Shown: in pieces, positions 1 through 8,559 of the stretch
Numbering within the stretch: the first letter of the stretch is position 1
Layout of the letters: each line of letters starts with the position of its first letter
Source: Mantamonas sphyraenae
Taxonomy: Eukaryota > CRuMs > Mantamonadidae
Assembly (NCBI GenBank): GCA_026936335.1
Contig: JAPMXV010000031.1
Span: 186,001 to 250,000, forward strand
Reading direction: 5' to 3'
DNA: 64,000 bases
Notes under the pieces: model-generated
Databases searched by the model: none
What the model saw: only the letters and a program-made list of their open reading frames with translations
Told to the model about the DNA's origin: nothing
Program-made: the position numbers and the translations under genes

Positions 1-41
1 CGTGATTGCGTTTGCGTTTGTTGTTGTTGTTCGGAACTCAC

Positions 42-3000
42 TGTTCCATCCTCGCGCCAAGTTCCTCGCGCTGGCCAAACACCTCTTCGCGGATTTCATT
101 GCGGAGTCGGTCTGTGATGCGCTCTGTCAGCCTGTCCAGCAGCTGTTGGTGGCAATTGAAATCAGTTGTGATGCGAGTCCCATGTCAGTGGGTGGTGGGT
201 TTTCGACGCAGCCGTTTCCCGCGTTCGACCTACCTCCTCAGGGCGCACAAGCGACGCTGACGACGACCCTGTCCCTGGTCGCTCGTCGTACGTGGATGAG
301 CCATAGCTACGTTCCTGGCCATGATTGAGACTGGTGCCGCTGTTGTTGTTATTGCTGCTGTACGCCTGCGGTTTGTACTCGCGCTGTTCCTGCGCCACTT
401 CCTCCAACACCTCCCGTCGCGTCTCCTCTGCCTCCCGCTGCTTCATCCACTGAGCCTGACGCGCCTTGAGCGCTGCGATTTTGGCCTCTCTGCTCATCGG
501 TTCAGGCTGTATGGGTTGGCGCTGCTCGTGGTCGAAGAAAAGCTGCTTCCGCTGCCGCTGCTGCTAGCACCGCCGTAGGTGCCAGACAACGTGTACAAGC
601 TGCTGCCACTGCTCCCACTGCTGCCACTGCTCCCACTGCTCCCACTGCTTCCACTCAGAGAGTACTTTGTCGGTGAATACCCGCGGTACTGAGGTGAGGC
701 AGTCGTTGGACGGTAGCGGTACGTCGATCCGCTGGCGCTGCTGACATACGACGGGGCTCGGCTGGAAGCAAACTGTCCTGCGCTGCTGCTTGTTGTCGTG
801 CTTCCTCTGCTGCTGCTGATGCTGCTGCTGCTGCTGCTTCCAGTGCGCAGGTAGGACGACGACGGGGACGGACCTGGAGACAACTTGGCACTGGCCATGC
901 GATATGAGGCAGCCGGGGACTGAACGGTGGCCAGACTGCTGCCACTGGTGCTACCACTGCGGTACTTGGCGACAAGCGCCTCGTAGTTGTACCCCGATGC
1001 TGCTGCGCCGCGCACAGAGCGCTGGGGCTGCTGTGGCTGGCATAGTGTCCGCTGGAGCCCGAGTAGGCACCGTATGACGAGCTGTAGTTGCCCATCGAGC
1101 CAGCGGACGTTCTGGAGGCGGTGGACGAGGGTGAGCCCAATCGAGCGTTGCTGCTGCTGCCGCTGCTGATGCTGCTGTGGCTTCCTCCCGACCCGTACTT
1201 GGCCAGGATTGCCTGCACGTTGACCGAAGACGAGCCTCCTGACGGCGTGTACCGGCTGCCTGCTGTGTTGCTGCTGCGGCTGCTGTACGCCGAAGAGGAC
1301 GACGGCGACGTCGACGACGGAAGGTACGATGCAAGGCGCGCCGAGTAGGCGCTTGATGGCGACGACGGAGACACGGACGAGTACGACGATGTCGAACCGT
1401 AGTTGCCACTGCCACTGCCACTGTTTCCGCTGTTGTACGGCATGCGGATGCCGTACTTGCTCTCGATGCGCCGTGCCACATCCGCTGGCGACGCGCTGCT
1501 GCTGCTGCTTCCTGTGCCGCTCGTCAATCGGTTCGGCGATCGGCTCGGGGACGATCCCACCCCGTACTTGGCCAAAAGCATGGCCGTGGACGGGTTGGCA
1601 TACTTGGAGCCAGATTCTCCGCTGCCTGCGCTGCCTCCGCCGCTGCTCTGTGTCTCTGGGGTGCGAGGCGCATACTTGGCCAGCAGCTCTTGTGTGCGCG
1701 CAGAAAGCTGCGGTTGCTCCACTCCGCTTGCGTCAGATGCGTCCTGGTCCCCAAACAGCTGCTTCTTGGGCATGTGAGAAGGCGAAGGCGTTGGAGACCC
1801 CGCTGCTGCACTTCCACTTGATGCTCCGCCGCCCTGCGTGTACTTTGCAATCAACGCTGCAGTCTCTTCGCTCACTTGCAGCGATCCCAACGATGCGCCT
1901 GGAGAAGAGCGCTTCTGCTGCTGCTGCTTGTCACTTCCGGGCCCTGCCGAGCTGCCTTTGCCCTCGGCAACGTTGTTGTTCTGGCTCGGACTTCCCGTCT
2001 GCACGTCCGTGCCTCCCCCTTGCTTCTCCTCTTCTTCCTCTTCCTCGCCACGGCTTGTGCTCTCGTTTGCTGGCCCACTGATGGGCGACACGTTCAGAGT
2101 GCTGTCCAGCCCGTCTTGCTTCCGGCTCCACCGGCCTTCCATGGCGTCGACGAGAACGCTGCTCGTTTGCTGCTCTCCTTTTCATGCTCTTCATCCTCCT
2201 CATCCTTCTCTGCGTCCACGGATGATTCGGCATTGTCGGCGCTGATACTGTTTGTGCTGCCTTTGGCTTTCTCTGCTGCAGACGCATCACTGCCTGCGTT
2301 TCCTGTGGTGTTGTTTCCGCTTTGTGTGTCACTGTTGTTTGTGTTTTCCTGCTGCTGCTTCGTCTGCGGTGTCTCCTCCTTGCCGTCTTCCTGCGTGCCG
2401 GTGAGGTTGCCAGCCGTGGTTGCTGCTCCGTCGTCGCTGCTCATCGTCAGGTCAATGTGGTGGCTAAAGTGCACTCGATGAGGGGTTTTGCTTGCTGCAA
2501 TCGGGGTTTCGATGGGTTCGCCGCTTGCGTTGATGTACGAAACTGCCGGGAGCGTCACGCGCGTGTCAACACCAGAGGGGAAATCCTGCTCGTCGCCGCG
2601 TGTCTCCCTGTGCTCCACTTACAGTCGAAATCGGGCGATCCAAAGTGTACGCTGGCCAGACTGTCTTCTGGCTTGGCTTCTGTGTGCGTTTTGTACGCGT
2701 GGGTGGCCCGGTCGCATGCGCGGCGGTGGCAAAGTTCGTGTCAGCGTGGGCGGGCGGAACAACGACGATTTCCACCGTCACCGAAAACGCACTGAGGAAC
2801 TTGGGTGTTTTGAGCGGTGTTCCCGTATCTGTGCTCGGATCAAACAGGACGTGTGCCTTTTCCGGGCTGTTTGTAATGCTGTGAAGCGTTCCGTTGTGGA
2901 AGATGGCCTCTGACTCTGCGTGGGGCCCCAGCGTGAAGCAAGCGTGTGGCGCGCGCCACAGAACCAAATCGACAAGGTCAGCCAGCCGCCTGCGTGTGTG

Positions 3001-3279
3001 TGCCGTGTGCGTCCTCGCCCACCCTCGGGCCTGCCACCCACCGTATCGGTCGTACTCCAGGTCTTGCAGTGCTGCACTGGCCTGGGCTTCGCTCAACGAG
3101 TAATCGCTGGTGTCGTAAAGGTCGCCGTACAGAAGAAGGGCGTCGAGATCTGCTCCAATGCCGCTGTCAACCAATGCCGAATCGTTGCCGCTGTAGTTTC
3201 CCGTCTGATCAAACGTTCCAATGAGCTGGTCCAGATCAGGCAAGTGTTCGATGTCGGCCGCACGGAACGGGTTTTGCAT
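42..3279 (-). CDS. disordered Ser/Gly-rich AKY-repeat protein with coiled-coil end (partial, frame broken)
   Basis: I do not recognise this gene. Start codon at 3279 (MQNPFRAADIEH). The N-terminal third is acidic then globular-looking (about 3279-2450). An intron may run from about 3044 to the acceptor near 2988, and a short one follows the GTAAGT near 2620. The middle is acidic, Ser/Gly-rich and carries six copies of a hydrophobic-hydrophobic-AKY motif. The end is charged and helical (SREAKIAALKARQAQWMKQ), then an intron (donor GAG|GTAGGT at 233, acceptor 143) leads to a helical exon 142-42 (LLDRLTERITDRLRNEIREE) whose donor GTGAGT starts at 41. The gene therefore runs off the left edge. The frame breaks near 2160-2150, 1035-1025 and 545-535. 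Each break is repaired by one added base in an A, C or T run, so these are either sequencing undercalls or real frameshifts. Alternatively 2142 starts a separate gene. Confidence 0.5.
955..1855 (-). repeat. six spaced hh-AKY peptide motifs
   Basis: In the minus-strand protein the motifs LIAKYTQ, LLAKYAP, LLAKYGV, RIESKYGIR, ILAKYGS and LVAKYRS occur about 40-120 residues apart in Ser/Gly-rich linkers. The DNA between copies is not duplicated, so these look like maintained short linear motifs rather than a tandem DNA repeat. Their binding partner is unknown. Confidence 0.55.
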
Positions 3280-3499
3280 TGCTGCTGGCTTCGCGTTGCA
3301 GTCAGCCTGTCCATCCCAAGCCTGTGCCAACTTCTCACACGCAAAAGGACGCTGGGGTGGGCCCACCGGATCGTTGCGAGCCAACGTTCGACCCGATGTT
3401 GCGGAACTCCGGCAAGGAAGGCGAAGGAAGGCGATGAAAAGCCGGGTGTGTGTCCTGCGCGCCAGCAGCTCAAACACAACCACCACACACACACACACA

Positions 3500-4405
3500 A
3501 TGACCACCGAATGGGACGACGTGCAGAACAAGATCAACGGTGATGGTGACATTGAAATCACCACCGAACAGCTGGCTGAGCTTGTGGACAACACAGTGCA
3601 GGAGTACAACCCGCTGGAAACGGCGACCCTGGATGAGCTGGACGAGTACGAAGACGAAGAGGACGACGAAATCCTGCTGGAGTACCGCAGGCAGAGGATG
3701 GCCGAAATGGCCGAGGCCATGAAGAAGGCCAAGTTTGGCGAAATGATGGAAATCACTGAGCCCGAGTTCAAGAGCGAGGTCACAGAGGCTGGCGAAGACG
3801 TCAACGTGGTGGTGATGCTGTACAAAGATGGAATCCCTGCGTGCAAGCTGCTGGAGAAGCACCTGCGTGCCCTTGCTGCCAAGTTCCCGGCCACCAAGTT
3901 TGTGTCGGCACTCTCCTTCCGCATTATTCCCAACTACCCCGACTACAACCTGCCCACCCTCTTTGTGTACAAGAACGGCAAGGTCGCACACCAAGTTGTC
4001 GGCCTCGACGCCATCCACGGCATGAAGACAACCCAGGACGGTAAGTGCACAGCCTGCCAGGGCAAAAAGGAAGGTGCCAAAAGGAAGGGCCAAAAAGGAA
4101 GGCATCCGCTGGGAATTGGGCTCCTTCCTCTCCACAAACGCTCCGTCACTGACACCCCCTTGCCCACACGAATTCCGAAACTCCGTGCACGTGTGTATGT
4201 TCACCCTGTCATCGCAATGCCACGCCACCCTCCCGTCACCCCTCCTCTAATGTGTGTATGTGTGTGTGCAGATGTTGAGTGGAAACTCGCCACCCTCAAG
4301 GTCGTAGATAGCGACTTTATCGAGGATCCCCGCTTCGACGACGTGCAGACAGTTGGCTTTGGCAACCGCACGGGCTATGTGGGCGACATGTCGCTCAAAC
4401 TGTGA
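3500..4405 (+). CDS. PDCL3: phosducin-like protein 3 (PDCL3/VIAF-like), chaperonin co-factor
   Basis: A 224-residue thioredoxin-fold protein of the phosducin-like family. These proteins assist the cytosolic chaperonin CCT in folding actin, tubulin and G-beta. Exons 3500-4040 and 4272-4405; the intron begins GTAAGT and ends TGTGCAG. The N-terminal helical region is acidic and opens MTTEWDDV, as in PhLP2/3. It is followed by RRQRMAEMAE and AKFGEMMEI, then the thioredoxin-like core with LYKDGIPACKLLEKHL and IPNYPDYNLPTLFVY, both very close to animal PDCL3. The redox CxxC is absent, as is normal for this family. The intron is 231 nt, a multiple of three without an in-frame stop, so retention would only insert residues. 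The gene is convergent with the MORN gene (18 bp gap). Confidence 0.9.
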   Translation: MTTEWDDVQNKINGDGDIEITTEQLAELVDNTVQEYNPLETATLDELDEYEDEEDDEILLEYRRQRMAEMAEAMKKAKFGEMMEITEPEFKSEVTEAGEDVNVVVMLYKDGIPACKLLEKHLRALAAKFPATKFVSALSFRIIPNYPDYNLPTLFVYKNGKVAHQVVGLDAIHGMKTTQDGKCTACQGKKEGAKRKGQKGRHPLGIGLLPLHKRSVTDTPLPTRIPKLRARVYVHPVIAMPRHPPVTPPLMCVCVCADVEWKLATLKVVDSDFIEDPRFDDVQTVGFGNRTGYVGDMSLKL

Positions 4406-4423
4406 CAACAAACGCTCGTTTCA

Positions 4424-5326
4424 TCATCCTTCCTCCAAACCTCGCTTCTGTTTGGCTTCCATCAACAGCTCGCCCGCCAAGCGTGTTGCCCAACCCACGT
4501 ATCGTGCTCCAGATTGCACATGCACAATGTCGACGAGTCCCATCTTGCCCACAGCCTCGTCAAACTGGTCCAGTTGAAACACGCTGCCGAGCATCACCGC
4601 CCCAAGCACAACACCGACCCCCCAGCCCCCGTGGGCAGAGTGGGATGTCCGTGTGATGTGTGTCAGCGTCTGGTTGGAACGTTTCCCGGTCCACGCACTC
4701 CTGGTACACACACTGCGCTGAACTCACCCTACCCACGCCTCCCCGTCGGCGTACGAATGCACCCCATGGCCAACGCAGTTGTTCTTCTCCCACTCCCCCT
4801 CGTATTGGTTGCCGTTGTGCCAAAGATATGTACTGCGACGGGTGTGTCAGCTCGGTCCCCTGTCTCGTTCGCGGGCCTCCGCAAAAACTCAGGACGCCCC
4901 TGCCTGCACTTACCCCGTGCGAGAACGCAGACCTTCATCAAACTCGCCGTAGTACAGGTCTCCTTCCCACCGGCCCGTGTCCCACGAGCTCAGACCCGTG
5001 CCTTGGATGCGGCCCTTGTTGTAGTGGAGCCCTTGCTCCACAAACCCCTCTGGATAGCGCCACTCCCCAGTGACAATCTCGTCGTTTTCCCAAATGCCCG
5101 TCACTGTGCGTTTGTTGGGGTACGTCATCGTTCCATACCCGTGCCGTTGGCCATTCCTGTTTGTTTGACCCGTGTACTCGCTTGTGTTGCTCTCCACGAG
5201 CTCGTCATCATCCAATGGTGCCAGGTCAAGGTCGATCAGCTTGCGTTTGTATCCATACGTCGATGTGTACTCCTGCTGACCCACCTCGCCCTTCTCTCGG
5301 CGCAAAACGGGACCCGTGTGCGGCAT
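4424..5326 (-). CDS. MORN-repeat protein
   Basis: Three exons (5326-4914, 4832-4728, 4583-4424) give 225 residues. Both introns are phase 2 with GTAAGT and GTGAGT donors. About residues 50-170 hold some five MORN repeats, for example YTGQTNRNGQRHGYGTMTYP, WEGDLYYGEFDEG and YEGEWEKNNCVGHGVHSYAD. MORN repeats form extended beta-hairpins that bind phospholipid or act as scaffolds, often in flagellar and cortical structures. The last 55 residues are helical and end LEEG. Start 5326 was chosen because it lies 47 bp from the opposite start at 5374 and gives a clean N-terminus (MPHTGPVLRREKGEVG). The specific role is unknown. Confidence 0.8.
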
Positions 5327-5373
5327 CGGCTTGCCCGCGCCCGCGCACACCCAACCAAACGTCCCCACCTCGC

Positions 5374-6750
5374 ATGAGCTCCACCGTAGATTCCATTGCT
5401 TCTGAAACCACCCGTGAGCTCGAGTCCACAACACAGGCACAGCCCGTGGCGGACCACGAGCTCGACGACGACCTCGAACTCGACGACGACGACGTTCCCG
5501 ACCTCCTGCCGGTCTCCAAGGTGCCCATCACCCTCGTCACGGGCTTTCTCGGCGCAGGCAAGACCACATTTCTCAAACATGTGCTGCACGAGAAACACGG
5601 CATGCGCATTGCCGTCATCGTCAACGATTTCGGCCAAGTGGGCATCGAGAAAATGTCCGTGGTCAACGAGCAGGGCAGTCCCTACGACGACTGGATCGAG
5701 CTCTCCAACGGCTGCATCTGCTGTTCTGTCCGCGGTGACCTCGCCATGGCTCTCGAGGGCCTCGTCGACAAGAAGGGCCTCTTTGACAACATCATCATCG
5801 AAGCCACCGGCCTTGCCGACCCGTCCCCTCTCGTTCGCCAGTTCTGGTTCGACGACGGCCTCATGTCCGACCTCTATCTCGACGGCGTCATCACCTTTGT
5901 ATCTGCCAAGCACATTGGACGCCAACTCGACACCACGGGCTTCAAGGAGGCTTCGGAAGACTCAGCCGGAAAGTCCGCGAAGGCGGCCATCCACCGAGAC
6001 ACAGGCGTCAACGAGGCCCACCAGCAGGTGGCTCTTGCAGATCGACTCATCATCAACAAGGTGGATCTGGTCACAGAGGAGGAGATTGCAGCCATCCGCG
6101 CTCGCCTCGCCGAAATCAACCCCACCGCCAAGGTCTTTCTCACCGAGTACTCGCGTGTCGCCCTCGACGAGGTGCTTGACATTCACGCCTTTGACTTTGA
6201 CCACGCCTTTGACGTGTTTCCCCAGCTCAAGGAGAGTGGGGACGATGTCGGTGCAGAAAAAAGCAAGCAGGAGACGGAGAAACATCTGCACGAGCACTCA
6301 CACGACGCTGAGTCGTGCTCTCAATGCCAAGAGGCACAAGCCCAAACGTCGCAGACCATCGACATCGACAGTTCCACACACACGGGCCTCAAGGCACAGA
6401 ACATCTCTGCACATGGGGTGGTGGACATCGATGGCCTCCGCAAGTGGCTTGGCCTCCTCCTGTGGGAGAAGGGTGCTGCAGATGACATGTACCGATACAA
6501 GGGCCTCATGCACGGCTGGTTGGACGACGACGATCTGGAAGCCAAGGAGCTGACGGGCAAGGTCATGGGCACCCATGTCCTCCAAGGCGTCCACGAGCTC
6601 TTTGATGTTCAGTTTACTGGGTTGGTCGACACCACTCAGGACGACTCGAGCGAGGATTATCACAACCGCTTCCTCTTTATTGGCCGCAATCTCGAACGCT
6701 GGGACATTGAGAAGGGCATCCTGCAGTTTGTGTCGTCTCCAGAGCAATGA
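5374..6750 (+). CDS. ZNG1: CobW/COG0523 GTPase, ZNG1-type zinc metallochaperone
   Basis: Single exon, 458 residues. G3E-family P-loop GTPases of this class load zinc onto client enzymes; ZNG1/CBWD acts on methionine aminopeptidase. Visible motifs are Walker A GFLGAGKTT, the metal-binding CICC in NGCICCSVRGDL, the EATGLADP segment, and the guanine-specificity motif NKVD. A CobW C-terminal domain contains YRYKGLMH and ends near FIGRNLER. A His/Glu/Cys-rich insert (HLHEHSHDAESCSQCQ) between the two domains is a likely metal-binding linker. The N-terminus is acidic, and DVPDLLPVSKVP just before the P loop resembles the client-binding segment of ZNG1. It is convergent with the next gene with only 4 bp between stop codons. 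Confidence 0.9.
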   Translation: MSSTVDSIASETTRELESTTQAQPVADHELDDDLELDDDDVPDLLPVSKVPITLVTGFLGAGKTTFLKHVLHEKHGMRIAVIVNDFGQVGIEKMSVVNEQGSPYDDWIELSNGCICCSVRGDLAMALEGLVDKKGLFDNIIIEATGLADPSPLVRQFWFDDGLMSDLYLDGVITFVSAKHIGRQLDTTGFKEASEDSAGKSAKAAIHRDTGVNEAHQQVALADRLIINKVDLVTEEEIAAIRARLAEINPTAKVFLTEYSRVALDEVLDIHAFDFDHAFDVFPQLKESGDDVGAEKSKQETEKHLHEHSHDAESCSQCQEAQAQTSQTIDIDSSTHTGLKAQNISAHGVVDIDGLRKWLGLLLWEKGAADDMYRYKGLMHGWLDDDDLEAKELTGKVMGTHVLQGVHELFDVQFTGLVDTTQDDSSEDYHNRFLFIGRNLERWDIEKGILQFVSSPEQ

Positions 6751-6754
6751 AGGG

Positions 6755-8478
6755 TCATTCTCCACCATTCCCTCCACCATTGCCATTGCCACCTCCTCCG
6801 CCTCCACGCTTCTTGTTGTTGCGTCGCTTGCGGCTACGTTTGCTCTTCTGCGCCGAATCCTGTGCTTGCTGTGTGGCCTTGGTTGTGTCCCGTGGTGGCT
6901 GCTGCTGCTGCTGTTTCTCCTTCTTGGGTGTCTCCCCACCCTGCTGGCCAGCACCACCACCACCACCACCACCACCACCACCATTCCCTTCCCCTCCATT
7001 CTTGTTCTTGTTCTTCTTTTTGCGTCCCCCTCGCTTACGTCGCTTGCCCTTGCCGGATCCTTGTGAATCCACGGACGACAGCGAGTCCTGGCTGTTTGCT
7101 CGCCTCACCATGGGTGCCAGCTTGTCCACCATCACGGTCGTTGCATCCTCAGCCGTCACCCCTGTCGTTGTCGTGCTTGTACTTGTCGTGTTCGTCTCCT
7201 CCTCGGTCAGCTCTCGGCTTGAGTCCAAACCGTGTTCCGCCCAATATGCACCCACCGTGTCCACCGACGCCACACTTGTATCCAGCGCACTTTCATCATC
7301 CTCTCTTTCCTCCTGTTCCACCTCTACAGCCGCTGCAGGTGCCTCTTGCATCTCCTTCCGCACAGGAATGGGAGACACGCGTGCCTCCACCTCCTTCCTC
7401 TCTGCCTCGGCTTTGGCCTCGGCTGCCATGGCCGCTGCAAGCCCCTCTTCGCCCTCTCGCACCACCAGGTACATTGCTGGAAGGTAGAACATCGGAGACA
7501 CTTCCTTGGCTGTCTCTTTGGTCGTCTTGCCGTTTGCTTGGGTCTTTGCCACCACCTCTTCTTTCTTGGGCACCTGCTTCTGCTGACTCTGGCTGCCTTG
7601 CTTGTCCTTACCCTTACCCTTGCCCTTACTCTTGCCTTTGCCTTTGCCCTTGCCTTTGCCTTTGCCCTTTGCCTGATCCTGGTTCTTGCCACGATCTTTT
7701 CCTTATCGTCGCTGTTGGTCGAGGGTTGCCCTGCTGCCGGCTGTGGCTTGGTGGCGATGGCCAGGTAGTAAAGCGGAGCACGAGAGGCCATTGGATCCTC
7801 GCATTCGTAAAGAGACGTGCCATTCGGCGTGCTCTTGCTTTGCGTTGCCGTGTTGCCCTCGCCGGATTTCTCGCCCTTGTGGTGACGTCGCTCCAGATTG
7901 AGGCCACCTTCTCGCTGCGGCTTCTGCGGCGCACTGCGTGTGTCCACGCCTCCCTTGCGCTGCACAAAGGTTTCTTTCGCAGGCGCATTCTTGCTGCTGT
8001 CTGCCGTCGCATGCGTCTGTCCTGGCGCCGTGTTTTCCTTGGCCAGCCCGTTTTCATGTCGCCCGTCCCTCCCATTATCCGTTCGACCTCCGTCCTGCGC
8101 TTGGGGCCTGCCGACAGCCGACGAGCTTGCACCTTGATCCACAGAAGCATTGGTTGCGTCGTCGACTCCAGTCTGTTGGCCACTCTGCGCAGCCGTGGTC
8201 GTCTGTGGGCCTGCACTGGACGTGGAGGTTGTCTCCGGACCAGCCGCAGCTGCAGGGCCCCGCTGATCCGCGGCCTGCTCCACACCTGAATCGGTTGCCG
8301 TCCCGGTTGTGCCCTGTTCTGTGTCTGTGCTGTTCCTGGACCCATTGGATTCCCCAGAGATGCGTCCTGTGGCAGGCGCTTCTGCGGCAGCCGCCTGCCA
8401 TTGCCATGCCATGTACGCCACCGACGCCACCACCACTGCGACCCCTGTGTATGTTGCCACCTGTGACCAGTTTGCCAT
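6755..8478 (-). CDS. membrane-anchored lysine/glycine-rich low-complexity protein (one frame break)
   Basis: Not recognised. Start 8478 gives MANWSQVATYTGVAVVVASV, a single N-terminal membrane segment. A long Ser/Thr/Gly/Ala-rich stretch follows, then LERRHHKGEKSGEG and a short conserved-looking block (SRAPLYYLAIATK). Next come a Gly-Lys repeat (KGKGKGKGKGKSKGKGKG), a second block with SPMFYLPAMYLVVREGEEGL and an Ala/Glu helix. The C-terminus is poly-Gly and strongly basic with RKRGGRKKKNKNKN and KSKRSRKRRNNKKR. The frame breaks near 7695 at AAAA: one added A joins DKEK to DRGKNQDQAKGK. The architecture (one anchor then a basic repeat tail) recalls ER ribosome-receptor or RNA-binding anchors, but that is only an analogy. 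Confidence 0.6.
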
Positions 8479-8559
8479 CCCTTCCCTGCAACGATGTGAT
8501 GCGTTGTTTGTTGGCTGCGTCATCGCGGCCAAACACCCCTCACCCCTCTTCTGCTGCTG

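Noticed and set aside
2094-2142. A 49-bp same-strand overlap between two AKY-locus frames.
   Set aside because: Treated as a frame break in one gene, because one added A joins the frames and overlapping same-strand eukaryotic genes are rare; a second gene starting at 2142 remains possible.
4560-4823. Alternative MORN 3' ends reading GEFSAVCVPG.
   Set aside because: The splice pair 4727/4584 restores a conserved-looking frame with proper phase and the CTGACACA branch site.
6940-6990. CAC/ACC trinucleotide run.
   Set aside because: It lies in the poly-Gly coding part of the minus-strand gene, so it is not an independent regulatory element.
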